From the NCBI GenBank assembly GCA_951799405.1, contig OX637359.1, positions 4,088,201-4,152,200 on the forward strand: a stretch of 64,000 bases of DNA, written 5' to 3'. The position numbers were made by a program, and so were the translations under genes. This stretch comes from Agapetus fuscipes (Eukaryota > Arthropoda > Insecta > Trichoptera > Glossosomatidae). Positions within the stretch are counted from its first letter, which is position 1; the number at the start of each line of letters is the position of its first letter. The notes under the pieces were generated by a model, which saw only the letters and a program-made list of their open reading frames with translations, was not told where the DNA came from and ran no database searches. This document shows positions 50,036 to 59,400 of this stretch, one piece after another.

Positions 50036-50156
50036 AAGGTGTATATTAAAAAGTGTATAATATAAATCCTCTACCTCGCGGAGTCTACGAGATAGAAAAT
50101 AATCTTTTCATGGCTTCCTCAAAACCAACGTGAAAAGTCCAGTTAGCCAAGAAAAT

Positions 50157-50300
50157 GCCGGTGCTATGGCCGAGGTGGCCAAGTGAGTTGATCTTATTAG
50201 CATGTTTGTAATAGAAAAACGTTGGTTCGATCCCCGCCTGGGTCATTTGACCATAACTTTGACCCTGGTTTAAAACCCAGTAAATTTTGTATTCTTTCCT
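50157..50300 (+). repeat. SINE S, 5' part
   Basis: Best preserved S head: GCTATGGCCGAGGTGGCC and B box GGTTCGATCCCCGCC, then TTTGACCCTGGTTTAAAACC. The 3' body is missing. Confidence 0.82.
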
Positions 50301-50367
50301 GAACTAGGTGTAGCATTAGTAAAGTGCATGAAATCTGTGCACATTTACACTAATTAACAATTATTCA

Positions 50368-50620
50368 TTCTTCTTGATTTATAGGTTGGTATGAGGCTGA
50401 TCGCCCAAACTTTATGTATAAAATGGTTCACTTTGCCAATGTAACCCCTGTTTCAAGGAAGGTCGGTAAAAGTTACAAGGCTTATGTTCATTTAAGGCTT
50501 GGATTTTAATTTGTAAGAAAACATGCAGCATTTGAAAGCGTGCAGTAACGTAAGTGTGTTTGTGGGCTTACATTACATATGATTTTTTAAATGCTAATGT
50601 GTCGTTGCAACGGAGATAGA
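50368..50620 (+). repeat. Family A repeat, full copy
   Basis: TCTTGATTTATAGGTTGG to GTCGTTGCAACGGAGATAG; end diverged. Confidence 0.88.
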
Positions 50621-51177
50621 GTACTATACGTATTAAGAAAACAAACAAGAAAATAATAGAACAATTGAAAAGAGAGGGAAGAAAATAACAGTAAAAATAA
50701 AATTTAAAATTTGAAAGCCATTCCACACCAAACACCATTTATATTTTCTTGTTAAACAAAGGCCAAAAAAAAATCTTGTTCCAGTTGGTTCGAATAATCG
50801 GAAAATGTTTTGAAAATCGTAGGGTTAAATCGGCTTTTCTTTTGTGTTTATCCCGAGAACGGCTGCACTGCATGCTTGAACAAATACTGGCAATCTTATC
50901 CATACATCTCGTCTCATAATGTAAACAAAGAAAACTGCATCGGCTCGTCGTAAATCACCTTAAACAGTGAATAAAGCGCGCTTATCAAAATTAGAATCAA
51001 AACGGGCCAACAAAAGGAGTTAATTAATTAAACCTACGCTTTTTTAGGGTTAAGTCGTTTTTAGAAATTTAAATTTAAGGTATATACCTATCTACAAATA
51101 TATTTTTATGTTTCAAAGGTTAATTTTCATGGTTATTTTACATGTATAGGTATATATATTTTTTATTTTTTACTTGT
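50621..51177. other. Unassigned AT-rich stretch
   Basis: No gene or repeat recognised. Confidence 0.35.
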
Positions 51178-51372
51178 ATCCGGTCGATAGCTCAGTTGGT
51201 AGAGTGCTTGCATTCCACGCCGAGAAACGATTTTCCGTTTCGGTGTTTATTTCAAGACCAAAATGAAATATCGCCAAGGCTTACACTAGAAATGAGTATC
51301 AGCCCCCTCGGGAGCCGGAAAGCCCCCAATTTTAACTCCCCAAATTTAAAGTGGTCGGCGTAAGGCTGGGCA
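51178..51372 (+). repeat. SINE B lacking its B box and tail
   Basis: A box ATAGCTCAGTTGGTAGAGTGC is perfect, but CCACGCCGAG jumps to AAACGATTTTCCG, deleting GGTTCGAATCC. The tail after GTAAGGC is lost. Presumably transcriptionally dead. Confidence 0.88.
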
Positions 51373-51707
51373 TTGTTAGCCTTTGTTTCCTGCTGAATTG
51401 ACTTATAAGTTTTATTTGTTTGGTCACGTCTTGCACCCTCCGCGTGACTAGGCTTGAATAATATTGATTATTATTATTATTATTATTTCATGTAGATTCA
51501 AACCCTTAGTACGCAATATATAATGTAGTTCCTTATAATATTATATTCCCCATAGCGTAGGTATGTTATTGGTTTTCCCCGTAAACAGCAGCTGTTTGTG
51601 ACATGTTTGGAGCCGCCATCTTGCTGACGTCATCATTCCTTTGACTCGCCAGCAAACTATTAAAAGTTTTCAGATTACTAGCGTGCGGGAGTTAAACGCT
51701 TCAAACC
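51373..51707. other. Unassigned; LINE tail-like microsatellite
   Basis: (ATT)n at 51468-51487 follows GTCACGTCTTGCACCCTCCGC, similar to the UTR of the LINE at 31021 (CTTAGTCATGTGGAGGGTGC, reversed), so a tiny LINE 3' end in plus orientation is likely at about 51380-51487. Confidence 0.5.
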
Positions 51708-51842
51708 GGTCACGGACACTTCGGTCACGGACACTTCGGTCACGGACAATTCTGTCACGGAAAATTCGGTCACGGACAATTTTGTCATGGACAATTTTGT
51801 CACGGACAATTCTGTCACGGACAATTCGGTCACGGACAATTC
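51708..51842 (+). repeat. 15-bp minisatellite, nine units
   Basis: Nine consecutive units of consensus GGTCACGGACAATTC (variants TGTCATGGACAATTT etc.), then decayed 15-mers to about 51985. The period is a multiple of three, so long meaningless frames appear on both strands. Confidence 0.95.
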
Positions 51843-52436
51843 GAACGCACGACTTTTCAGTCAACGAAATTTCGGTCACACACAACTAGGCTACAGATAA
51901 CTCGTTCACAAACACATTGGTTGTGGACAATTTGGTCAAACGGCAGTTCATCCAACCGAATTTTCGGTCACAGACAATATGCCATGGTCCACAGACGGCT
52001 CCATCACAGAAGATTTCTGTGTAATACGAGTAGGTATATGTGTGCTTACAAATCAAAATCCAAAGCTCAAATGAACATCAGCCCTGCAACTTTTGCTGAC
52101 CTTCCGTGAAACAGAGATGACATTGGCAAAGTGAAACATTTTGTACGGTATGAGCTGTCAGCGTCATAGCAACCTAAAAGTCAAGGTCCTCTCTAGTATA
52201 ATTGGCGCTTTTTAACATTAATAAAAACTATAGTAATTACAAAGATTTTTTAGCGAGTAAGTTTTCTATGATGCAGTTGTCAAAATAGCTATGATGATCG
52301 CCGATCTTCGTTAGAAGTGGCACAAGAAGAAGAAGATGCAGTTGTCTGTGGACATATATTGTACGTGACCGAAATGTCGTTGACTAAAAAGTCGTGTGGA
52401 CGAACTGTTCTGTGACCATATAGTCTGTGACCGATA
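51843..52436. mobile_element. Fold-back-like element with minisatellite arms
   Basis: GCACGACTTTTCAGTCAACG...TTTCGGTCAC at 51847-51879 pairs with GTGACCGAAATGTCGTTGAC...AAGTCGTGTG at 52372-52404. Tandem GTCAC/GTGAC words sit in both arms, as in Drosophila-type foldback elements. A family A fragment lies in the centre. Left limit probably 51708. Confidence 0.65.
52030..52187 (-). repeat. Family A repeat, truncated, inside the fold-back element
   Basis: TATATGTGTGCTTACAAATC to CCTAAAAGTCAAGG; the CTAA end is missing. Confidence 0.85.
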
Positions 52437-52775
52437 ATAATAATATTGGAAACCTCTGCCTTGTTTTGTCGAAATTAAATTTCGATTAATCGTTAATCTC
52501 TTACTGATTAATTAACTCGTGTGTCTGGGTTAACGAGTGCATGTGCACACACATCCGCGTTAGGCGCCATTAACAGCAGGCTGCGTTAACCATGCCTAAT
52601 ATGATGATTAACTAACGCGTTAATAATGAATGCCATGCCGTTAATATTAATTATTATGGAGGCAATAAAACCATTGCGTTGAATAGGGAATGCCTAATTA
52701 GAGCTGTATTCTTAATTGATGTATATCAGATGCGAGCATCCCGTACAGGCAAATGTACCTGAAAAGTAAGCAACA
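52437..52775. other. Unassigned stretch
   Basis: Repeated GTTAAC/TTAATTAACTC words (52490-52640), no gene. GCATCCCGTACAGGCA at 52738 is shared with 17088. Confidence 0.4.
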
Positions 52776-53116
52776 TATTTTTTTTTTTTTTTTTTTGTGC
52801 ACAACAGGTTCCCCTTATTACCGTGCACCCTCACACAGTCATTAACAAGCTGGGAGGAACTCTTTAACTAGATCTTTGAATGATTCTAAGTTAATGTAAA
52901 ATATGTCAATGTCAGCGGAGTTAATCAGAGTAACACTCCGAGTTAAGGCATGTTGTGCCATGACGTCGGTACGGGACAGCGGTACATGAAAAAGATCATG
53001 CCGTCTTCCCCGGCCGTAGCCATCTGGTACATATAGCTCAAAACCCTCTAACAGGGTGGGGCTGTCAATTAAGCCGTTAATGATCTTGTAACAAATATCG
53101 TCCTCCCAGTGCAACT
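52776..53116 (-). pseudogene. LINE RT C-terminal end with poly(A) tail
   Basis: 90 codons (ATG 53114, stop 52842): CYKIINGLIDSPTLLEGFEL, HDLFHVPLSRTDVMAQHALT, and a final FKDLVKEFLPAC. This is the end of a LINE RT of a group with this LL-KI-NGLID pattern. A 20-T run at 52777-52796 is the poly(A) tail seen in reverse. 5'-truncated. Confidence 0.78.
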
Positions 53117-53117
53117 A

Positions 53118-53248
53118 ACGCAAAAAAGCGCAAATAAGCTACAACTATAGAGTAATTTCTTGCCGCGTTATCCCCGAAGGGCTCGCATGCGGCGAGTTAA
53201 GCCCATTTATTTTTACAGGTAAGGGGGACGGCCTAACGCCAACCACTT
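53118..53248 (-). repeat. SINE B, tail half (split by LINE Z)
   Basis: AACGCAAAAAAGCGCAAATAAGC to GCCAACCACTT. Continues at 53964 with CACTTCAGTTGAAGTGG. Confidence 0.9.
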
Positions 53249-53963
53249 AATGTCCTATCCCATATGTCCATATCCGTCCTTGGTGTCTTACTAGACGGAG
53301 CACTATCGATGGAGGCACAAGTGTCCAGGACAGTGAGCACAGCTTTCTTCTATATCCGCCAATTGAGCCTCATCTCAAGATGTTTGCCTGTGGATGCTGT
53401 CAAAAGCCTCGTAGCTGCTTTCGTCGTCTCCCGATTAGACTACTGCAATATCATATATGCTGGACTACCGCAGAAATTGTTTGATCGGCTGCAAATGGCT
53501 TTCAATGCTGCTGCCAGGGCAATTTTTCGACAGGGAAAGAGCTGTCATATTTCGCCACTGCTGAGAGAACTGCACTGGCTGAGGGTCCGAGAGAGGGTGG
53601 AATTTAAGTTGTGTCTCACTGTGCATAGGGCCCTGAACGGCACTGCACCCCCATGTCTCGCTGAGCTATGCTCTGTCGATGGGACTTCAAAAAGACCACT
53701 ACGCTCTGCCCTTACTGCTGTCAACAAGGTTATAGTGCCCAATAGAGCAAACACATCAAACTTTGCAGACAGAAGCTTTGCGGTGGCCGGGCCGGTGGCC
53801 TGGAACAATTTACCCATCGGTGTTCGCGCGAACCAGCCTACCACCACCTTCAGAAAGGAACTGAAGACACTACTTTTCTCGAGAAGCCATGGCGCCCTTG
53901 AGATGGTCCTGGACCATTAAATGGCGCCACAGGAAAGAAATCATCCATCATCATCATCATCAT
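53249..53963 (+). mobile_element. LINE Z, 5'-truncated insertion in SINE B
   Basis: CACTT flanks it on both sides (53244-53248, 53964-53968). Coding 53264-53920, 3' UTR GCGCCCTTGAGATGG and AAATGGCGCC, tail (CAT)n at 53945-53963. Confidence 0.88.
53264..53920 (+). CDS. LINE Z reverse transcriptase C-terminal region, open
   Basis: 218 codons with no break: SVLGVLLDGALSMEAQVSRT, AAFVVSRLDYCNIIYAGLP, LHWLRVRERVEFKLCLTVHR, FADRSFAVAGPVAWNNLP, KTLLFSRSHG. The catalytic part was never inserted, so it is a dead-on-arrival LINE copy, but the open frame shows it is young. ATG at 53264 is internal, not a true start. CR1/L2/Daphne-type. Confidence 0.85.
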   Translation: MSISVLGVLLDGALSMEAQVSRTVSTAFFYIRQLSLISRCLPVDAVKSLVAAFVVSRLDYCNIIYAGLPQKLFDRLQMAFNAAARAIFRQGKSCHISPLLRELHWLRVRERVEFKLCLTVHRALNGTAPPCLAELCSVDGTSKRPLRSALTAVNKVIVPNRANTSNFADRSFAVAGPVAWNNLPIGVRANQPTTTFRKELKTLLFSRSHGALEMVLDH

Positions 53964-54030
53964 CACTTCAGTTGAAGTGGGGGGTCTCCCAGCTTCCTAG
54001 AGGGCTGGTACTCATTTCTTGTGAAGGCTG
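53964..54030 (-). repeat. SINE B, middle part
   Basis: CACTTCAGTTGAAGTGG to TTGTGAAGGCTGAG, then family A sequence; the tRNA-like head is missing. Confidence 0.88.
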
Positions 54031-54145
54031 AGCTTACTTTCATTTTAGATTTGGGTTATTATATTGCACACTTGCAGAATGTGTAAGCGCGCACCTACAA
54101 GCAACTACATATTTATGGGTAGGCATCAAATAAATTGTTGAAATA
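54031..54145 (+). repeat. Family A repeat, part 1, split by SINE S
   Basis: TTTTAGATTTGGGTTATTATA to GGGTAGGCATCAAATAAATTG; resumes near 54351. Confidence 0.78.
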
Positions 54146-54350
54146 AAACTATGACCAAGCGTGTTTTAAATAAAAAAAAACGCTGGTTCGATTCCCGTCA
54201 GGACTTATGATCATATTCTTTGCTCTTTTTCAACAAAAGTTATGAGGTAAATATTGACTCGTAAAAATAGAAAAAATATGAATTAAAGGTTGTTTCTGGC
54301 AAGAAGAAAATTTTATAAAAAAATATCTAATTGCATTTACTTAAAAAAGG
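54146..54350 (+). repeat. SINE S, 5'-truncated
   Basis: CTATGACCAAGCG, B box GGTTCGATTCCCGTC, then the S body GGTTGTTTCTGGCAAG to an A-rich end. Confidence 0.72.
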
Positions 54351-54392
54351 AATCTTGATGTTAATCTATTTTTGCAGCTTAGATTATATAGG
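54351..54392 (+). repeat. Family A repeat, part 2
   Basis: ATCTTGATGTTAATCTATTTT then GCAGCTTAGATTATATAGG. Confidence 0.78.
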
Positions 54393-55059
54393 TACCACAT
54401 TCAAAAGATCAGTCTTCATTCAAGACCCTCATTTAATTATTCTGTACGAATTTAGTGTATGTCTCGTTTAGCTCTGCTCAGAGCTTTCGAAAGCTCCTCC
54501 ACACACTATGTATGAGGTTTGTCCAAACAATAAGGAGATATTTCATTTAATGAATATATTTTTACATCATTTTGGTACCACAAAACATATCGGCATTTTC
54601 TTCTCTTGCACCATATCCTGACTAGTAAAGTCACCAGTCTTCTTGGTAAATAAAGGTCTGTAACCTTTTGTAATAAAGTGGTTCATATCAAGCAAGAAGA
54701 AAAATCTTTTATTTGAAGACCAATCCATCACCAGCGACCGACGGAATTCCCAACATGATGGTTTTTTTTTTTCATATCTTGATGATGGCCATCATGTTGG
54801 GGATTCTTTTGCACTGGTTCTGGTTTCTATTTCTTCAATGAAATACGGGACTTGATACACATTGCACGTTTATTTTAGTTAGCAATTTTACAACAATAAG
54901 TACAAAGACAGAGTAACTTCAGACTGCGTTGCTTGAATATAATACAAGAAGAGAACAAGAAAAGAACAAAAACGAAATTGTTCAGGAGAGCAGTTTAAAG
55001 TTCGAGATTGCAGAAAAATGGCATAACTTTTTTATTTTATCATCTCGTTTAAATCAAAA
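54393..55059. other. Unassigned stretch with a short fold-back
   Basis: CCAACATGATGG (54751) pairs with CCATCATGTTGG (54787). No gene supported; the 124-codon frame from 54929 runs into family E. Confidence 0.4.
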
Positions 55060-55330
55060 CAGCTCTAAAATGAAAAAAATAAAGGCATTTATTGGCATTC
55101 CTATTAATGTGGTTATACGATGTTTTAAGATTTTTTTTATGTCACGAGCGCTTTTAGGACTAAAAAGGCCAAAATCTTGTCTGTTACGCAAAAACTATAA
55201 GTACTTCAAAAACGCAGTTGTTTGCTTCGGCACAAACAACGAAAAAAATCATCGTAGAGCTATGGGAGTTAACGCATTAGAAAGAGCGGAAAATTTTAAG
55301 TAGGATAGCATTCATAACTCATTTTTGACT
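55060..55330 (+). repeat. Family E repeat, copy 3
   Basis: Opposite orientation to copies 1 and 2. Reads AMGVNALERAENFK then a stop. The left part of the repeat (GGCATTTATTGGCATTCC) is included. Confidence 0.7.
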
Positions 55331-55545
55331 AAAACACCGATAAGACGAGCTAACACAATGTTTGGTGAGCGTGCATTTGCAGTTGCTGGTCCTCTGGCGT
55401 AGTCTCTGCCTGCCTCGTCATGTGAAAGAGCTAAAGGACCATGAAAAGTTTTAAAATGCACTGAAGGCAAGCAAATTTCTGGCATTACATGCACAAGCGC
55501 CCTTGGAGTGACTACATCACGGAACGGCGCTATAAAGAAATCATC
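55331..55545 (+). pseudogene. LINE 3' end fragment
   Basis: TMFGERAFAVAGPLA, a stop, and frame loss; then the UTR GCGCCCTTGGAGTGACTAC and ACGGCGCTATAAAGAAATC of a CR1/L2-like LINE. No (ATT)n tail remains. Confidence 0.7.
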
Positions 55546-55965
55546 AACTCATCACAATCAACAGCATAATAACACAACAAGCAACAATATAATCAACCCA
55601 ATAAAAAGAAGTGATATTGTATAAAATTTTAAAAGTCACCATTAATTTAACAGACCTCCTATGCACTCTAAGATTATACAACTTAAAATTCAAATCGCTT
55701 TTCGCAGTAATCACTGTTGAAACGTAATAATTTGAATGTTTACAAACATACATGTGTGTAGTTTCATATGAAAACCGCCTTGAAATTAAAACTGAGAATA
55801 TTGATAAGAAAAAACGGCAGCAAACTGCAGCTTGCTTACATTTATGTTTTGGTAGACTAAAAATTCAAATTGCTTTCCCCGCAATCTTTAATATATAATC
55901 TTATTGAGTAAGACGTGCAAATATTAATAATTAATATTAAACACATACCCACAAGCAAATATAGC
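55546..55965. other. Mostly unassigned; weak family A relic
   Basis: 55890-55963 resembles the CTAA-side half of family A (TTAAACACATACCCACAAGC), strongly decayed. Confidence 0.4.
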
Positions 55966-56146
55966 TCCCGAGGGGGCAGGTACTACTTTCTTGTGAAGGC
56001 TTAGTAAGCCTTGCCCCTATTTTACTTTCAGTTTTGAAATAAACACCAAAACCGGAAATCATTTCTGACCACCTCGGTGGAATTCGAACCCCAGTTCTCG
56101 GCGTGGAATGCAATCACTTTACCAACTGAGCTATCTACCAGACGTA
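55966..56146 (-). repeat. SINE B, head half
   Basis: CTCCCGAGGGGGCAGG to head 56070-56146 (GGAATTCGAACCCC, AACTGAGCTATCTACC). The tail half is absent. Confidence 0.88.
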
Positions 56147-56499
56147 TCATTTTTCTAAAACAAGATAAGACGATTAAAAGAAGGAGAAAGAACGGACGTA
56201 TTTTTAAAATATGAAAGAAATTCGTCACGAAATCGACAAAAAGCGAAACGTCCAGTCTCACCTTATTCACAGAGCTCCTGTGACATTGCAATTGCAACTT
56301 TTACCTCTTAAATTTAATTCTTGCATTGCCGAAGTCGTGTGGACGTGTACTTTAGACTCTAACATGGCGTTTACAAAAAAAATATATTGAAACCGAAAAA
56401 GCGCATCTAGTGATTTTATAATTTTACGTACATTTTTGTTGAAACATTATGGTTCAGTTGATAGTAACGTTTTATACTTTGGGTACAGAACTTTGAGTA
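56147..56499. other. Unassigned stretch
   Basis: Loose resemblance to 21000 around AAAAGCGCATCTAGTG. No gene seen. Confidence 0.35.
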
Positions 56500-56655
56500 T
56501 AAAATTTTGTGTAAGTTCTCTTAATAGAATATCATTGCCAAATATAAAAAATATATGGAGTAAAAAGAGCAACCCTAGTGAGTGATTAGGTTTTTATAGT
56601 TTTTTCGTATTTATGCGATCGAGGGGAATTTACGTTAATTTTATACTAGGAGTAC
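56500..56655. mobile_element. Family H short TIR element, copy 3
   Basis: Reverse orientation: CCCTAGTGAGTGATTAGG centre, ATGCGATCGAGGGGAATTTACG and TTTTATACTAGGAGTAC at the right. Confidence 0.6.
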
Positions 56656-56825
56656 ATATTATCTCCGGCAGAGAGAGAATTAGCAAATGCAAAAAAGGTC
56701 ACAATTACTGCGGAATTAAGTTTTATTAGAAAATGCTGGAAAAGGAGTTGTCTGAGCTCTCCAGAGAAATGGAGTTTTCCAAACGAAAATTCTAGATTTA
56801 TTTTCAGACATATATTTCAACCGGT

Positions 56826-56900
56826 GTATGTCCGTTCGATGGCACAGTTGGTAGAATGCTTGCGTTCTGTGCCAGAGGGCTAGGTTTCTATCCTCACCAA
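56826..56900 (+). repeat. tRNA-like head, SINE B type, alone
   Basis: CGTTCGATGGCACAGTTGG and GCTTGCGTTCTGTGCCAGAG; the B box position reads GGTTTCTATCC. Head-to-head with the next full copy. A similar relic is at 60752. Confidence 0.6.
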
Positions 56901-56904
56901 CTCA

Positions 56905-57232
56905 ACTACGCAACTAAGCTACACACAGTGTAGAACTTCTTGCCGCGTTATCCCCGAAAGGTTTCACATGTGGCTAGTGGAACTTATTTTTTTTTACAGG
57001 TAAAGGGGCCGTCCTTACGCTAACCACTTTAGTTAAAGTGGGAGTTTCCTAACTCCCGAGGGGGCTGGTATTCTTTCCTTTTGAAGGGTGAGTACACCTT
57101 GTCGGTATTTTATTTTGGGTTTTTGAAATAAACACTGAAAAGGAAAATTATTTCTGACACCCTCGGTGGGATTCGAACCCGAGCTCTCGGCATGGAATGC
57201 AAGCACTCTACCAACTCTATCGACCGGACCCG
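56905..57232 (-). repeat. SINE B, near full copy
   Basis: Tail CAACTACGCAACTAAGC, body, head to TCGACCGGACCC. ACCAACTCTATCG lacks the GAGC of the A box. Confidence 0.92.
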
Positions 57233-57254
57233 ACCAAGAGTGTCAGAAATAATT

Positions 57255-57545
57255 TTCCAATAAAGATTTATTTTTCACAATATAGGTTGCAATGTAGGTA
57301 CTGTTTACTCTTCACTCTCAGCTTCCAGGTCTTAGCGTTACAATGGTTGAAGCGACTCTCTGTCTCACAAAATCTTTGCTCGTATGTGTATGTGCTTTAG
57401 AGACGATTTTTGCATGTTCGAGAACATGGTAGTTACTTCCATAATGGATGGTAATAGAGCATTGTTCCGCATTATACCAGAGACGTCACACACACCAACC
57501 AGCGTGCCTAGGCTCACGTACGACGAATCCCATACGTTTATAACA
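57255..57545 (-). promoter_or_regulatory. LTR-like repeat J, copy 3, TATA lost
   Basis: Minus strand keeps ACGAGCAAAGATTTTGTGAG, GAGAGTCGCTTCAACCATTG and AATAAA, but the TATA position reads CACATACACATACG. Flanks match copy 2 (GTTCTCGAACATG, TGTGACGTCTC). Confidence 0.6.
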
Positions 57546-57654
57546 ATACATACAACAAAATGCTCCAAACAAAAGCTTTCATAAATCCCTTTTTGTTTTC
57601 CATCTTTAAATAGCCGAATTTCTGTACTTTTTCATGAATTCTTGCTGGGATAGT

Positions 57655-57995
57655 GCTATCCTCCACCTTACCTGTTACTGTTACTGTATCCTGCCACCGT
57701 TCCACTAGGGGTGGCCGGTACCTTCGCAGATGCATTTCCACTTTTATCTGTCCTTGCATATCTCTTTCATCTCTCCAACATTCATCACTTTCTTCAAACA
57801 TACTCTTCTCTTATTCTCTCTGCAGGTTCCATTCTTTGGCAATCTCACCTATTTGGTCTATCCATTCCTTCCTCGATCTTCCCCTTCCACGCTTCTCCTG
57901 CGCATTTTCTCTCAAAATGTCCGAACCATCTCATCGTGCTTTTTTGTACTTTCATTATCATACTTTCTTTTATACCACATCTGTTCATCATCCAA
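57655..57995 (-). pseudogene. LINE D, RT C-terminal end
   Basis: Minus strand: STMRWFGHFERKCAGEAWKG and KIEEGMDRPNR, a stop, then in another frame MNVGEMKEICKDR and KWKCICEGTGHP. The RWFGH...GKI and MNV-x-E-x-K-x-x-CKDR motifs close a LINE RT found in many arthropods. Frames are broken. Confidence 0.75.
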
Positions 57996-57997
57996 TC

Positions 57998-58243
57998 TAT
58001 AATCTATAATCTAAGCTGCAAGGATATGTAAGCATTTAAGGCTCATATGAAATGCATGCCTACAGACAGGCACATGTAGGTTCGCGCCTACACATTCTGC
58101 ATGTGTGCATACAAATAAAGAAAACCTCACATGGACATAAACCTTGCAACTCCTGCCGCCGTTCCCTGAACCGGGGTGGCATTGTCAAAAGTGAACCGAT
58201 TTTTACAGCACGGGTGGTCAGCCTCGTACCAACCTATCAGTCA
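57998..58243 (-). repeat. Family A repeat, GGGTGGCATT subfamily
   Basis: TATAATCTAAGCTGCAAGG to CCAACCTATCAGTCA; very similar to 40976. Confidence 0.92.
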
Positions 58244-58255
58244 TTGTTAAACACC

Positions 58256-58350
58256 TGTTAAAATAAATACGTCTCACACGCCACATGTGAACCCTTTCAG
58301 AATAACGCGGTAAAAAGATACACTATAAGTGCAGCGTACTAGATTGTTCC
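58256..58350 (+). repeat. SINE B tail fragment
   Basis: CACGCCACATGTGAACCCTTTC and ATACACTATAAGTGCAGC. Confidence 0.7.
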
Positions 58351-58893
58351 GCGTATTATAAATATAATATTTTTTTGTATTTCAAGACGAAAGAGTTTGA
58401 AAATTCTGGTAAATAAAGCATCCACGTTGAAGCTTTAGTTTATTTTTGGTGAAAAACTAGCAAACGCTCCAATTTCCCAAAACAAGATCCAGTCACTCAA
58501 GTATATAACATAACGACTGAACCCGACCAAAGTATTTTACTAAAAATGTATGAAAACTAGCGCGCTCTCTCAAGGTAATGCTTTAGTTACAATACGTTTT
58601 TCGTAAAACTCTATTATTGAGTTTGAACGAAATGTTTTATACTTCCTGACTAAAAAGAAGCGCCCTCATTTCAGGGTGCTCATAACTTTTGGCAGGTCCG
58701 GAGTAAGACCGTCGGGGGCCCTGGTGCAAAGAGAGGCACGGGGCTCTCCATAACACTTTTTTTTCTATTCGAACATTAATAAAAACTTCAGCAACCAATA
58801 GATGGCAGCGTTTAGGGTTAAGGTTTATCAATTTGATAGCATATATTGATACAGGCACAATTGATAAAGGTAGCGAAATTTAATTTCTCACGC
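58351..58893. other. Unassigned stretch
   Basis: AGCGCGCTCTCTCAAGG...CAATACGTTTTTCG (58559-58605) is another member of the loose group seen at 21000 and 26225. No gene seen. Confidence 0.4.
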
Positions 58894-58912
58894 AAATATT
58901 TGCAATGTTTTG
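58894..58912. other. Target-site duplication, left (19 bp)
   Basis: AAATATTTGCAATGTTTTG, repeated exactly at 59383-59401 around the RTE-like insertion. Confidence 0.92.
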
Positions 58913-59356
58913 CAGGTGTCTTGTGTGACCAAAGGAAGGTCTACAAGATGGCAGTAAGGCCCGCCATGCTATATGGAGCAGAGTGCTGGACTTGCAAAAA
59001 CGTTCATGAACGGCAAGTCCATGCTGCCGAGATGAGAATGCTGAGGTGGGCTGGAGGCGTCACTAGGCTAGACCACATAAGGAACGAATACGTGAGGGGT
59101 AGCTTTAAGGTTGCCCCAATAACAGACAGGATTAGAGAATCCTAACTCAGGTGGTTCGTCCATGTGATGCGAAGAGACAATGAACATATTGTCCAAAAAG
59201 CCCTCAGCATTCCCACAGGACCAAGAGGCAGAGGCCGCCCAATGGCAACATGGCGGGCCAATATTGAAAAAGAAATGCAAAAAAGAAACCTGACAGACGA
59301 GATGAGCCAGGATAGAAAAGTTTGGCGTCTTCGAACAAGGAGGGCCGACTCTAAAT
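58913..59356 (+). pseudogene. RTE-like reverse transcriptase C-terminus
   Basis: GVLCDQRKVYKMAVRPAMLY, GAECWTCKNVHERQVHAAEM, RMLRWAGGVTRLDHIRNEYV, a TAA after ITDRIRES, then LRWFVHVMRRDNEHIVQKAL, GPRGRGRPMATW and QDRKVWRLRTRRADSK. This series is the C-terminus of RTE-type RTs shared by nematodes, arthropods and vertebrates. One stop codon breaks it; the catalytic domain was not inserted. Confidence 0.9.
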
Positions 59357-59382
59357 GATGGGATAAGGCAAAGGGAAAGAAG
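58913..59382 (+). mobile_element. RTE-like LINE, 5'-truncated, inserted in LINE W
   Basis: 470 bp between perfect 19-bp direct repeats, so both ends are exact. Ends ATGATGGGATAAGGCAAAGG plus AAAGAAG without a long tail. No LINE W coding is recognised on its left. Confidence 0.92.
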
Positions 59383-59400
59383 AAATATTTGCAATGTTTT

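Noticed and set aside
51641..51889. Open frames on both strands rich in RTLRSRT / DRIVRD repeats
   Set aside because: The 15-bp minisatellite keeps any frame open, because 15 is a multiple of three. No protein meaning.
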